Part shown: piece after piece, positions 46,137-58,620 of the stretch
Numbering within the stretch: the stretch's first letter is position 1
Layout: each line of letters opens with the position of its first letter
Assembly (NCBI GenBank): GCA_034769895.1
Contig: CM068367.1
Span: forward strand, 126,579,927 to 126,643,926
Reading direction: 5' to 3'
DNA: 64,000 bases
Source of the DNA: Magicicada septendecula
Taxonomy: Eukaryota > Arthropoda > Insecta > Hemiptera > Cicadidae
Program-made: the position numbers and the translations under genes
Notes under the pieces: generated by a model
What the model was told of the DNA's origin: nothing
Databases searched by the model: none
What the model saw: only the letters and a program-made list of their open reading frames with translations

Positions 46137-47029
46137 TATTGCAAGAAACTGTGGTTAGAGTGCAGGATTCTAGTATTAGTGGTGTTGAAAAAAAATGTTT
46201 AACGGGACATTTTCCGTGAGCCTTAAGAGCACCGTCTCATTATAAACAAACTTTTCATCTTCGTATAACGCAGATATAGTTTCCAGAACATCGTTTAACA
46301 TGTAATCATAGCGGATCATGAATATTTTTAAACCAATAGCAAAATACAGAGAACATGAAATATGTCTGGAAACCTCTGCACTATTTAATCTATATAAGTT
46401 ATTATTAAAAATTTTTTTCTAAAACAGCTATGTATTTTTATTGTAGGGGATCATGAAGTATTTAAGAAAATACATAAGAAGAAACTATTGATTTCCAGAA
46501 TGCTTCAGTAGGGACAACAGCTACATGAATATGGTCTACATGAAAGAATTGTAATAGAAATAACAGAAAAATACCAAGGACGAAGTACTGAAATCAAGTG
46601 ATTGCAAAAATGTACTTGAGTGATACACGGATTTGAAACAGTAGACTAATAAGAAGATATGCATACGCAACAAAAAGTACTTAATGAAAATGCTATAGCA
46701 AGTACAGTTCATAATTAATAATACTTTGATATGCATACTTATACATACATATTATGCATACTTTTTATCGGTAAACAGTCACTGAATAGGCCACTCCTTT
46801 TCTCTTTGTATCCTGATAGCTGTGTCGTTGCATTGACTCCCAAAATCTATTCTTTTTTTTTCCATAATTCTCTAGCTCTCTATCTGTAGAACTATATTAA
46901 ATTTATTCTTACATTAGAGTTATGTGAATTAAAAATGAGAGTCATATATTAAAATTGGGAATGAGCAGAACAAAAATGATGTGAATGATTTTTCAATTAA
47001 TGAAGAAATAAATGAACAGAGGGGTAGTG
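46137..47029. other. AT-rich non-coding DNA
   Basis: Nothing supported. Confidence 0.35.
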
Positions 47030-47225
47030 TGGAACATATATTGACAGAATGGAGAACAACCGAATGACAAAATGGTCTACAACTATAAACCAAAGGGAAG
47101 ACTGTCTGTTGATAGACTAAGGAAGCGCTGGAAGTAAATAAGGCGGAACAGATCACTAGATCACAGGCCTCTCCACGAAAGGTAGGAAGGAAGGAAGGAT
47201 GGAAGAAGAAGAAGAACGAAATATT
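47030..47225 (+). mobile_element. LINE 3' relic ending in GAAG repeats
   Basis: Plus strand reads MENNRMTKW and then, in another frame, YKPKGRLSVDRLRKRWK, the basic C-terminal patch seen at 1440-1845. It ends at AAGGAAGGAAGG and GAAGAAGAAG. The motif GTAGGAAGGAAGG recurs at 53581. Confidence 0.7.
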
Positions 47226-48597
47226 AGATTACCACCTAAGATAGTTTTTTACCTTCAAGGATAAGATTTAATTTCGCCTGTCGTTCTAGAGTTTTTGTTT
47301 GTAAAATAGAGCTTAGGTTATTATTGCCTTATTAAGCTGGTTTAATAACCGGTTTCTATCTGACATTCGTGAAAGATGAAAGCGTACATTCTGAGTTTCA
47401 TGCGTGACACTATGAGAACTATAGACCAACAATTCAAAATAATTGACCTTTTACGATTTTATGACTCAGTGTTCAAGTTTCAACGCACCACGATTGTTTT
47501 TCTTTCATTTGTACGTATTTACTCTTTTATTGTTTTTATGTGGCTGCCGCGTAACAGCTTTCGACACTTTTGGGGAAGGAGATGAAAACGAACGTACATG
47601 GCTGAGGTCACAACCTGGCCTAAATTATTCTGGTGGGATAAGCTATTAGTCATCACTGCTTTAATGTCTTTAAATTCTGTCATCTTTCTATATTTTTGTT
47701 AGTTAAGTTATATTATTTTTAATCTGGTTGTTTACCGCTTCCAAGAGTCCCTAAATAGATATGTGGAAAATACGAAGTGTTTATATAGTCATACTGTGTG
47801 CTTCGTAACACTTAGAAAAAACACGTTTTTATTGTTGTTCATTTCAAAACAGTTTCTTCAAGACACAAGGAAAACATGATAAACGCGCCTTTTGATAAGC
47901 GATACAGGAAATTCTCCGTAATTAAGATATATGTCAAAACCACACATGTTAAGAAGCTGACCCACAGTTGATTGAATCGGTGAAATTCTTCAACACATAA
48001 AATGATGGACGCGAAGTCGGACGGTAATTGACTTTATCCTTTGTTAAAACAGTTAATTGCTTGCTACTTTCTCTTTTCGATTTTTCGTTGTCCGCGATTC
48101 GTGTTGTGTGTTACTTTCTCAAACCAGCTCAGGAAAAAAAAGAAGGAAAGATTAAAAAAACTAAAACACGTTTTGTTTTAATCAGTTGTACGTACTAATA
48201 TAAACGTCTGCTACCTGTATCGAAATCGTCACCTGTTACAACGACCAATTTGTCACTGTCAAATTGTCAGCGATATTTTTCGCTCACAGACACGACTGTG
48301 TTAAGTGAATATTTTTATTTCTGACAATTCTGTGATATCTCAAGATCAAAGTTACACTTTTGCAATAATTTTTTATATTCTTGTGGAAGACAGAATAGGT
48401 TTTATCAAAACAAAACACGGTTTTGATTTTTACCTGCAATTATGATTTTATACTATCTTGTTTGTTTCGTCTTCTGAGAAACAGACGGAACTGTATGTGA
48501 TGCCAGTTAAAAAAAAACGTAAATCGTACTACACGAAATGGGATAAAAGTCACTACTTATTTTACAATGCGAACTAACACCTTTAATTGGGAAGTAA
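47226..48597. other. AT-rich non-coding DNA
   Basis: No supported gene. Short ORFs near 47376-47650 show no recognisable domain. Confidence 0.35.
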
Positions 48598-48785
48598 CTT
48601 TCTCTTATAATAAATCTCTAGGGGGGTCTACGTTTGTCCGCGGTAATCTCAGAATCTACTGAACCGATTTCAATGAAACGTTGCACGCTGATAGCAGGTA
48701 CCCAACGGAAGGTTTTCCACTTTATTTGATAACGATAGGTTAAAAAGAACCGAAGTTATCGCAAAAAAACTCATTTTTTTTTAAA
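48598..48785 (+). mobile_element. Helitron 5' terminal region
   Basis: TCTCTTATAATAAATCTC, then GTCTACGTTTGTCCGCGGTA and GAACCGATTTCAATGAAAC. This phrase order is characteristic of insect Helitron 5' ends. It stops where an inverted Helitron 3' end begins. Confidence 0.6.
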
Positions 48786-48960
48786 CCCGCGGCTTGGATA
48801 GCGAATATTTGTATATGATTGTTGTGGTAACTGTTGAGTTGGTAAATTGCTAATGGTACATCTATATTAATAATATTCTTATATTGTAAGTTATGAATAT
48901 CCAAAAAGTGCGAAGCAATAGATCCATCATTCATGTTTCCTCGATACGTAAAATCAAAAT
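48786..48960 (-). mobile_element. Inverted Helitron 3' end fragment
   Basis: Minus strand reads AACTCAACAGTTACCACAAC ... ATACAAATATTCGC ... AAGCCGCGGG. This matches the last ~60 bp of the Helitron at 52530-52602 in opposite orientation. The CTAG end is lost. Confidence 0.6.
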
Positions 48961-49365
48961 TTGATAATTTAGTAGATATTTACAAACATGCAGTAACACA
49001 ATTAGATGAAATGTTTATTCGTATAGAATAATACAAATAGTGTATACATAAGTATATTGATATCAGTTAGTCCATTTGAATATTATTTACATTTTAGTAG
49101 GGATATGGAATTCTTATCAGCATATGGAATTCATATAAACAATACAATAATTCATTGTTTGATTATACAATGTATTATATAATGTTATGTATTATAACAC
49201 TGATTAAATAGTGCACGTTGATTCTGACAAACCATACTCTTCGACATTTGAATATTCAGTAGGCCTATGTGCAGTAAGAATAATTTATTGTCGAGAATTA
49301 TACTTAACCTACTTCATCGAGAATTATGCGATGAGCGTCAGTGATGTAGTATCAGTGCCTTTTAC
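48961..49365. other. AT-rich DNA
   Basis: Nothing supported. Confidence 0.3.
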
Positions 49366-49534
49366 TTCCATATTCCTTAAGGAAATGGAAGTATGGTGAT
49401 GGCAAAAAAAAATCGTGTTCGAGATTATTGCAGATTCTGATTGTACTACACTCAAAACATGAAAAAAAGTCTTTTTTCGAAAAGTGTCTGTCTGTCTTGT
49501 GTCTGTGTGTCTGTCTGTCTTACATTTTTTTTCT

Positions 49535-50183
49535 ATGGCAAACGATAACTGCCGCAAATTCAAACAGAATCAAATAATTTTTTGCGTACAGTCCTCATTT
49601 GTAGAGTACTCACGACCTATTGTTTTTGGTGAAGATCGGTTGAGGGAAAGGGGTAGTTTACCTGCAACGGTTTTTTTTTATCAAGGGAAATTTTTTTTCT
49701 ATGGCAAACGATAACAGCCGCAAATTCAAACAGAATCAAATAATGTTTCGCATACAGCCCTGAATTGTAGAGTTCTCAAGACCTATTGTTTTTTGTGAAG
49801 ATCGGTTAAGGGAAAGGGGTAGTTTACCTGCAACGTTTTATGTTTTAACAAGGGTATTTCATATGGCAAACGATAACAGCCGCAAATTCAAAACAGAATC
49901 AAAAGATTATTTGCATACAGCCCTAAATTGTAGAGTTCGCAAGACCTATTGTTTTTGGTGAAGATCGGTTAAGGGGAAGGGGTAGTTTACCTGAAACGTT
50001 TTTTTATCAAGGGTATTTTCTATGGCAAACGATAACAGCCGCAAATTCAAACAGAATCAAATAATTTTTTGCATACGTCCCTGAATTGTAGAGATCTCAA
50101 GGAATTTCGATTTTGGTGAAGATCGGTTAAGGGGAAGGGGTAGTTTACCAGCAACCTATTACGTTTTAACAACAGTAAATTAC
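49535..50183. repeat. Four ~162-bp tandem units (R copy C)
   Basis: Units start at 49535, 49701, 49863 and 50022 with ATGGCAAACGATAAC. Confidence 0.92.
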
Positions 50184-50442
50184 TTGAAAATTCATTTAAA
50201 CTTTTTGAAACAATGGTAATTGTTAAAAATAAAATAATTTTGTTGCCAGGCAATAAAATTATAATTTTTTCATTTTAATGTAAATTATGTATGAGTTAAT
50301 ATCTTTATATATATAATTCTTCTGTACGTGTGTATGTCACTGAACTCCTCCATGTATAAAATAATATATCGTTCGTGGCAGGTAAGCATATCTCAGTTAT
50401 GTAATTTTATTATTATGCCTACAGCAATAGAAAGGCAGGTAA

Positions 50443-50443
<1 letters not shown>

Positions 50444-50514
<71 letters not shown>
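50444..50514. repeat. (CA)n microsatellite
   Basis: About 35 dinucleotides. It lies in the DNA that splits R copy C. Confidence 0.97.
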
Positions 50515-50516
<2 letters not shown>

Positions 50517-51449
50517 TCGCGTTATTTCTGGCCTCACTCATGTTTATTTTCTTACATTTGCACGCTTTTTAAATGGAAAGTGCCGAAACCCACACCAACA
50601 TAACGCGTGCAAGCCGAAAAAATGGACATCAATTTGCTTCCTGTGGATCGCTGGGCAGTGTAACTGCACGTGTTTACAGAGGAACGATTCATAGACAGAC
50701 TTTTCGTCTTTAGAGAATGAACCCTCTGCAAGATGCTGAGGGTCCATGAGTGACTTCGGAGCGCTCCTTCTTTTTCGCGTGTTTGTTCTGTGAAACATAC
50801 ACTGTAGATTCGCAGCTTTACTCTAAGCAACGCTCAATAGGAAATGTAGAAAATTTTTGTCCACGGTGTACCCTCATTCACACTAAACCTGCTCTGATGT
50901 TTTAATTACGGACATCATAATATTAAAACTTTGGAAACTTGAGCACTACTTAATGGAGATCAATCATTAACTTATACAAGCCATTAATTTTATGCATATT
51001 TTTTATATATATGTGTACAACGTTATCGGCAACAAAGAAGTAGTTTTTGTTAAAATTCCTTCCCGGGATATTTGGCCGTAGTCCAATGTTTTCTACAAAA
51101 CCAGACGTTTCGGCAATGCCATCGACTTCCATCATCAGTGAAAATCGAGTGCGATAACGTGAGGTGGTATACGTTAGTGACCACAGTACTGTGGTTAAGG
51201 CTGAAGCAGTAAGTAGAAAGAAGTAGTTTCTATGGTAATATTTCATTTCGAAAATGATTTTAAATATAAATCTTAGAATATGGAAGTCATGTATGGTTCT
51301 CCATACCGATATTTTCGTTAATTTTACGTCATCGGTAAGTAATATGTGCAATATGTAATGTATTGTATTGTATTGTATAAATTATTAATTGCCCCCTAGA
51401 GATTTATTAGTACAGATCAAATAAATACATTTCCCTTTTTTTAGCTTTG

Positions 51450-52602
51450 CAATGCCAAAAAGACGATCATGTTTAGGAAGATCTACTGCTGCTGCGGAAA
51501 GAAAGAGACGTCTTAAAGCATCTGAAAATGACGTCGAAGGAGTCGAAATGCAATCAGGTCCTGGAAACTCTTCAGAAAGATCTGGATTAGAAGAAGTCTC
51601 ACGGGTTGAAAGTCCTACGATTCGTGAAAATAGATTAGCGGCACAAAGACGCAGGCAAGCGACTCTCAGATCACGAGTCTTACTTTACGATGGAATGCAA
51701 AATTAAATAGTGGTTTCAATTATAATCCAGTTATTAACTACGCGAATGAAACAGATATCGGGTTACCGAGTATGGTTGCCCTCATTGCAAAGCTTTAAAG
51801 TGAAAAAATGAATTACATGGATTATGTTGCTCTGCAGGAAAAATGCGATTAGATCCCATACTTCCTCCTCCAGAACCGTTAAAATCATTATTAAATGGAG
51901 AACATCTTTTATCGAAAAAATTTTTGAATGCATTAAGATCGTACAATTCAGCTTTTCAATTTACATCATTCGGAGCCAATAAAATAGTCCAAGGGAGCTT
52001 CATGCCTACTCTCAAAATTCAAGGGCAACTACATCACCTCATGGGATCATTACTCCCCACACAAAACGAAGTACCAAAATTTCTACAGGTGTATTTCATA
52101 GCTGATTATTTACAGCAATCTGAAACAACAATGGATCATATTCGTAACTTGGATAAGCCATCAGTAACAGAACTTCAAAATTTACTTCACGCAATCAACC
52201 CATGTGTTAGTGAACTAAAAAGTGCGTTTGAATTTGTAACATCTACGAATAATAATCAGTACAATATTGTGATTCATGCTGATCGAACAGAAAATAATGA
52301 AGAGCACAGGGGTCGCTACAATGCACCAACAACTAATGAGGTGGCAGTAGTTTTAGTTAACCATGAATGCGATAAACTCGATATAATAATCCGTGCGAGG
52401 GATCATACGCTACATCGAATGCAGAAACACATCGAGCTTATGATGCTTTACAGTACCCTTTAATGTTTTGCAGAGGAGAAGATGGTTATCATTTTACATT
52501 AAAATTAGTCGATCCTCAGACTGGGTTACAAACTACTAACTCGACAGTTACCACAACAATCATATACAAATATTCGCGTGCGAAGCCGCAGGTACCTGCT
52601 AG
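51450..52602 (+). mobile_element. Helitron, internally deleted, with 3' terminus
   Basis: Contains the N-terminal part of a Helitron replication protein, joined directly to a Helitron 3' end: TTCGCGTGCGAAGCCGC, GGTACCTG, CTAG at 52599-52602 followed by T. The helicase domain is absent. Helitrons move by rolling-circle replication and insert between A and T. Confidence 0.87.
51452..52560 (+). pseudogene. Helitron Rep/helicase N-terminal pseudogene
   Basis: Starts MPKRRSCLGRSTAAAERKRR, typical of insect Helitrons, with an RLAAQRRRQATLRSR-like repeat. Then a zinc-finger-like GCPHCKALK, a stop in place of Trp (about 51799), NELHGLCCSAGK and ILPPPEPLKSLLNGEHLLSK. The main frame (51843-52463) continues with GSFMPTLKIQGQLHHLMGSL and RGRYNAPTTNEVAVVLVNHE (Helitron_like_N domain). 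A frameshift near 52430 precedes ALQYPLMFCRGEDGYHF. The Rep catalytic HUH/YY region and the helicase are missing. Confidence 0.87.
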
Positions 52603-52621
52603 TATTAAATAAAAAGGATAC

Positions 52622-52903
52622 GTCATATGCATGGCCGGATTAAGGCTATGGGGAGCCCGGGGCTATTTGAGAGCAGGGGCCCGTGTATGAAATTTTCGCG
52701 TTTTACACAATACTTTACTTTATTCAGACGATCATTTAATAAATATAATAAACAAAATATTGTTCTTAAACCGTATTTTTATTCACATATTTTTTTTATT
52801 TTATACTGATACGAATTTTTAAATGGTCAGTCATGGCCTCCCCCGACAAGCGGGGCCGGGGCTTTAGCCCCCTAGCCCCCCTTAATCCGGCACTGGTCAC
52901 ATG
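52622..52903. mobile_element. hAT MITE (266 bp)
   Basis: The right end, reverse-complemented, reads CAGTGCCGGATTAAGGGG; the left end is CATGGCCGGATTAAGGC. Flanks GTCATATG and GTCACATG are an 8-bp duplication with one mismatch. Subterminal GC-rich blocks (GGGGCTTTAGCCCC) resemble the long hAT at 10074. No ORF of note. Confidence 0.85.
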
Positions 52904-55229
52904 TATATAAAATATTATAATTTGCTACAATAATAAACTTCTTCCGCAAGTTTAAATATATTGTCTTATCTTCACAAAACAAAAAATATTGTTTTATCTT
53001 ATATTGATGTGTAGGCCTATTACTGTTTCGTCTTATTTAGAATTTTGCACTTGTAAATATATTGCTTGACTTCGCAAAACAAAAATGTATCGGATTTTCT
53101 TGTATTGTATGTAAATATTTCGCAGTATCAGAGATTAAACAATATATTAACGAATAATATAATAATATTTAAATTTAAATTTATTCTCAGAGAAATCCAA
53201 ACTTGTGAAACTGCTGATCAACATATACAAGAATACGCATAACTAAAATTTCAATTATTTTATTAACTACAGGTTTCCTGTTATGATTTAAGGTATCCAA
53301 AAGGCAATAAAAAATTGTCTTAAACAATAAATAGGCCTAAATATGTGCAAAAATTTAAAAATATTGTATAAATTACGCATTTAAAAAAATTATCTTCACA
53401 TGTTATTAAATAACTAACTTATTATTACTTAAACGTACAATCCATATTTTTTTGCTTACTTGAGTCATGTATAAATATTGAAAAAATTTTAAAATACATA
53501 AATATTGCAGGCCTACTTTGCAAGAGTTGTGTAATATGAACAAAGTAACAGATCACTACACACAAACCACTCCATCAAAGGTAGGAAGGAAGGATGCATA
53601 TGCTCGGTGGAAGGCTTTCACGGTGAATATCTGTTGTAGCAGGTTTTTGGATACACCGGTGTAGGTGATTTTCATATTGCCGACGTCAGCACATATATAT
53701 ATATATAAACTTACTATCCTTTTTTCTCTCTTTAAAGATTTATTTTCTAAATTTTCTATGGAAACATCCATATCACGTATTTTTCGCCCTCTGTTATGGT
53801 TGTAACCGTTTCCTCCAACGATTCCAATGCAGATACTAGAGCATTTATTTACCTCTAGAGGTGGTTTTACCATTTCTGTCTGTGATCGAATTATAACGGG
53901 ATGTATTACCGAATCCATCAACGTATAGTGGCGTAAAGAGGAGCAATCTTCCTCTCGTTAGAGTTACAGTTCGTAAGCAAAAAAAGGAGCTCATCAGTAA
54001 CGGCATTTCAAACGCTTGAAATGCAAATTTATATTTATCACGTGTCAGAACTTAGCTGAATTCTAATCGAACAGACAGTGTGTGGCTACTGCGTAGTGAA
54101 CCTCAAGACCACACAGAAAACTTCTCTCCTATTCGTGGAAGGACACTGTTGTGTACGAAATCAGAAAACATGTTTGTTACGTCAACCGAAGGAGCGCCAA
54201 CCAGACTTGTATTTTTCTTCTTCTCACTGTACCGAGGATTATAGGCGTTGCCATTTGTGTCTCGCACCTTTCTCTCCGCGGATTCCTAAATTCCGTCAAT
54301 GAGCACACAGTTCAACGTGTTTCTGGAAATATGTTTTTTATAAGGAGTTTCTGCTGTTTCCTTAATTCAGTAAAACTCCAACATCTTAATTCTTTCTGAC
54401 GATGAAGGGAGTTACTTCGACCGTTTGGCATTTATGTGTCTGTTAATTTAGATACGTCTTACCATAAATTCTGAACGCCACAATCGATTTTCGTAATGCT
54501 TAGCATGCTTCTCCAAACGTTTACCCCACAAATCTCTACTCCTTTTGAGATTCATCGCCCTGAAAATGGAGGGTGGGACACTAAAATATGAGAGATCAAA
54601 AGATATTTTTAAAATTGAAATATTCCACGTGAGGTAACAAATTGAAGAGAATTGTAGGCAAAATCTGAACATAGTATTCATTTTCGGAAGTGTCAAAATT
54701 TCGAGACACCAGGAGGACTAAGTAGTGGATTAAAAGTTTGAAAAGATATAAAAATCCATGCCGGATATCAGATTAAAGCGAATTTAATACATGCAGCGTC
54801 AACCTGAAAATCTTTAACTAAGTGGCATCACGAATCAAAAATAGAAGTAAACTTTTGAAAAAATTATAAAAGTAAGTGGAGTAGCTAATTATGAGAAATT
54901 TCATTCAATATAGAAACTCGGTTTCATTAGTAGCTTGACAAAATTAATATCTTCCAACAGTACTGACAATTTTCAATCGTCTTGAAAACGTTTGTAAGCT
55001 AAACGAGGCACTTCTTCACTCATAGGCTTAAAAGTAAATTTACTAATATGATTCTATTTTATCATAAATGTATGTCGGTTAAAACAGTGAGCGAGTTCTG
55101 TAGCTCAGGGAGCTTACTATCAGTATTGTATGTTCGTCGATACAGCTACATAAATTATTTTCTTACGCCTACATGTTTAAGATTTATGGAATACTTTGGA
55201 ATAACAATGTCTCTCTCGAGATATCTCCA
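52904..55229. other. AT-rich non-coding DNA
   Basis: Includes (AT)n near 53692-53706 and GTAGGAAGGAAGG at 53581, which echoes the LINE tail at 47190. No supported gene. ORFs at 54078-54700 have no recognisable domain. Confidence 0.35.
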
Positions 55230-55530
55230 AAACCACCGTAGAGAGTGTTATAATATACGGTGCTGAATTATGGGTAATTACGGTACAAGATGCACCGAGA
55301 ATACAAGCTGTGGAGAATAAACTTCTGTTGTAGATGCTGACGGGAATCAATAGAATAAAAAACAAGCAGTTAGGAGACATAAGTGAATCGATATAGATAT
55401 GCTTGATACTGTAGAGTGCAAGAGACTGATGGGTGGGTGGTGATAAGTTACCTAAAAAGTAATTGGAAGGGTTCCTTCAAGAAGTAAATATTACCAAGGC
55501 GACAAAGGACTGGAACATGGAGACTGGATA
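55230..55530 (+). mobile_element. LINE RT C-terminal relic
   Basis: Plus strand reads ESVIIYGAELWVITVQDAPR, then IQAVENKLL, a stop, and LTGINRIKNKQLGDISESI. This matches the YGAE.W segment and following helix of RTE/CR1-like LINEs. Confidence 0.65.
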
Positions 55531-56190
55531 GGTGTATTGTAAGCTCAAACAGCTGTATTGTAAGCAAAACATTCAATTACAATTCAAACAAACCTCTGAA
55601 GATACAGTATAATTTCTGTGAAACGTTCGTCAGGTGAAAATAAACCTACTTGCAGCGTATTTATTTGAAGATATTACACAGAAGACTTGCAGGAAACTCA
55701 ACGAGTTACTTACAAAGGAACAATTTATTAATAAGTATTATATTTTCATTACTTACTGTTTTAATTTATTTTTATTTCGTATGTTTTATTTCTACATTAT
55801 CGAAATATCGTCGAAATTATCCAAATTATCTCCAAACATGACTGAGTGAGTTTTTATAACTGCACTGAGGATGCAACTATTGTCACCTTTGCAGATGGTT
55901 TAGGGATTCTGACAGTGGGACAAGGCAAACAGAGAAGAGGCCACAGAAAAAGCTGCAAAAAGCGAGTAAAATGCGAGCTGCAAATAGCTAGCTGGTCTAG
56001 CTAGAGGAGGCGGTGACTTCAACGCAGACTGGCTAATCCTTGAAGTGGGAAGAAGAGTTCATATCGTCGCCATAAATAGTAATATTATCCAATATATCCA
56101 CGAAAAATACGTAAAACAGTTTGTACGATGTTCAAACCTAATTTTCGATTGTATGTAATGAGTATATGAGTAGTCTCCGCGGACTATTAC
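55531..56190. other. Unassigned DNA
   Basis: Nothing supported. Confidence 0.3.
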
Positions 56191-56430
56191 CATCGTTAAA
56201 ATTTTAGATCGAATGAGTATATGGAGCTCCCCGCTTGAAAGGAATAAGGAAAACAACTGGGACTGAAAAAGCAGAAAATTATGTCGTAATTTGAAACTGT
56301 CAGTATATGACAGAATTCTGATGTACAACCAGAAGTTGAAACCAGTCTACGGAATACAATTGTGGGGATCTGCTGACCTAAATAATGCAATTTAAACATG
56401 ACATGCATTCCTACGCGTTTCGATACCTAA
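56191..56430 (+). mobile_element. Jockey-like LINE fragment
   Basis: Plus strand reads KLSVYDRILMYNQKLKPVYG and YGIQLWGSADLNN, the post-RT thumb (YG.QLWG) of Jockey-type LINEs. A diverged second copy lies at 56860-57560. Confidence 0.6.
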
Positions 56431-56859
56431 TAAACTGTAATAAGAACTTAAACTAAAACTAAGCACAAATCATCGAAAAATAAAAGCAACCTCAAACTAT
56501 AAAATAAAATAAAACAAAATATTAAAATTAAAAAAGAAAAGAAAACCCTTCTTAACCTCGAAGCCCGGTGAGCATACGTGGGAAGCACAACACTCATGTT
56601 TTTATAGTTTTGTTTCACTTATAGCGTTTAGTTTGGTTACTTTCTACAACATTTTCGACGATTTGCGCTTGTTGTTGCAAAATCTCATAGAGTTAGCTTT
56701 AAATTATTAGATTAATTTCTTGTTACGCATGAAGAGGACCACAGATTGTTAGTGAACGAAACGCTGTGTATTTAAAATTTTAACGAAGTCCGCGGATATT
56801 CTTCAGGTAAAAATTTGTTGATAGATGCAAGACTGCGATCCACTGAGTAGGTGAGGCGA
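56431..56859. other. AT-rich DNA
   Basis: Nothing supported. Confidence 0.3.
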
Positions 56860-57560
56860 GCGCTGAAAGGAATTAAACGAAATAATTGGGACTGAAAAGT
56901 AGAAAATTATATTGGCTTTTGGATCCTACACTAAAAACTCGTTTATCCGAATTTGATGGGACCGCGCCCGTTCGGTTAAACCGAACTTCTGTTTAAATAA
57001 TAATACATACGTAAGTACAGTAACTTTATTTAATAAAAATAATTTAAAGTTACTTACAGTGAATTTGATACAATAAACTATAAAACGGCACCGCACTGTA
57101 AATTATAGTTTCTACAGTACTGGAACAGTCCTATTGCTTGTTTGTATAGTAATCAATCATAGTTTTTTGCCTAAGCTTTGAAGCTCGTTTGCTGGCTGCC
57201 CGATCTCGAAGTCGTTTCATTGTTAGAAGTTCTGCGGGGGAAGTTTCGTGTTGTCGCTCCAAATACAAGAGGACAGGAAAATGCTTTGTGTATTTTTAAA
57301 ATTTACTAAAAATTGGTTCGGATAAACCGGATTTTCGGATAAACGAGTTTTTAGTGTAATTTGGAAGTGTATCAATAAGAGAAACCTGAAACAACAAAAC
57401 ATCTGACAGAAGTATAACAGAAGTCTGATGTACTACCTGATTTTGGGGTACAGTCTATTGATCACAACTATGGGGATATGCTGGCGTAAATAGCATATAA
57501 ACATGACACGCATTTCCACAAAATTACGGAATATAGTGAAGATGCCACGGTATATTTACA
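56860..57560 (+). mobile_element. Jockey-like LINE fragment split by a Tigger element
   Basis: GAAAATTATATTGG before 56927 and the sequence after 57358 (CTGATGTACTACCTGATTTT, CAACTATGGGGATATGCTGG) parallel 56270-56400 in order. The Tigger-like element at 56929 was inserted within it. Confidence 0.5.
56927..57358 (-). mobile_element. Tigger/pogo element, deletion derivative
   Basis: Both ends read CACTAAAAACTCGTTTATCC inward (23-bp match), with TA duplications at 56927-56928 and 57357-57358. On the minus strand (about 57270-57140) the frame reads QHETSPAELLTMKRLRDRAA and SKRASKLRQKTMIDYY, the C-terminal tail of Tigger transposases. DNA-binding and DDE domains are deleted, leaving 428 bp between the TAs. 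Confidence 0.85.
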
Positions 57561-57829
57561 ACATTGCTTTTTGGGCCGCTAATGTCGCTAGTGAACTAAA
57601 ACGTTTCGCGACTACATATGAAGTGAGACTTCAGGCGACGTCGAGACAATTCAATTCCTAGCAGATAACAGTTTGACGAGACATTTGAAAAAAAGTAATT
57701 CTCTTGAGCTCGTGACTGTGCGTCAGCTGGATAACTGAAGTTATAGTCACCATTGGATGAACTATACATTTTAAGTTTACTAGGGCTAAAAGCAAATAAT
57801 GATTGCTCTTTAAGTTCCGAGCCAAACCG
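57561..57829. other. Unassigned DNA
   Basis: Nothing supported. Confidence 0.3.
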
Positions 57830-58620
57830 TTTCCTTTTTTCGTGTCGCATCCGCCTGGTTCTGCGCACAAAAGACACAATCTACCTATTGTTTCTTCGGT
57901 CACGTATGCGGCTCCCGTACGACAGTCACTTCTGTCAACCACCAACAAGTGTAGGGTGGATCGTTTGCAATGTTCCTTGTCGGGATCTCCGTGGGTTTTC
58001 AGAAACGACGTAATCCGTGGAAGTCTTCGAGTTCGCACTTTGTCTGCCTTTGTCCGGTCGTTGGTGTTAACTCTCTTTGCTGCTGCTTCGACCTCTATCT
58101 TCCCTTACCTAAGGACCATCAGCGCCTCAGAACTACCGCTCCTGATACGGGACAAATACCCTCAGGCGATTCTTGATGTCCTTCCATAAAGAAAACCCCG
58201 GGCTTACCTTCCTTCACCCCGTTTCCCTGACTTTGCTCAGGGACTCCTCCTAGCACGCTGAACACGCTGCTTGCCACTGTCACCTTCGCCCCCGGTACAG
58301 GTGCTCTCTGCCTCGCCTTAAGGAGCGACCGACGCCTTAAGCCGTGTGCCTACTGCGTTCGAGACTGGTGACACCTGTCGCCTGGATCATTGTCACAGTG
58401 CCACGATATAAAGCATTCTTCCCCCGTCATCTAGCGAATAATCGCGCTGGCAGTCACCCTTTTCCGTTTTTTAGGAACCCGTCGAAGAACCAGCTCATTT
58501 GTCTTCTGCCAGCCATTGAGCTTGACCCAGATGCTGCAACATAGCCACGGGTACAAAGACGCCCCGCTACTACAATGCAAAGCAATGCGATGGTCTTTAA
58601 GACTGGTTTTAATCATACCA
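57830..58620 (+). mobile_element. Jockey-type LINE 3' end, same family as 29995-31450
   Basis: Reads DTIYLLFLRS, TYAAPVRQSLL, WVFRNDVIRGSLRVRTLSAF and LRTISASELPLLI, in places contiguous where the 31-kb copy is frameshifted. The following 3' UTR (58190-58620) matches 31080-31450, including GCAAAGACGCCCCGC-type phrases. 5'-truncated. Confidence 0.85.

Larger units (their letters stand above)
49366..51319 (-). mobile_element. R element, copy C, interrupted
   Basis: Terminal hairpin at 49368-49398, a TCTG/TGTC microsatellite, four tandem units (49535-50183). The tail resumes at about 51003 and runs to the common terminus near 51315, with the hammerhead-like core on the minus strand (51107-51140; CTGATGA intact) and the palindrome ACCACAGTACTGTGGT (51180-51195). 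Between about 50184 and 51002 is unrelated DNA including a (CA)n tract, so the copy was split by an insertion or rearrangement. Strand is given in the ribozyme sense. Confidence 0.7.

Noticed and set aside
50950..51351. 133-codon minus ORF, similar to the one at 36773-37069
   Set aside because: The shared frame comes from both being R tails. The hammerhead-like core lies within it, and no domain is recognised.
51452..51706. Basic leucine zipper-like host protein
   Set aside because: The RRR-rich segment is the N-terminal leader of a Helitron protein, as shown by the downstream Helitron_like_N motifs and 3' terminus.
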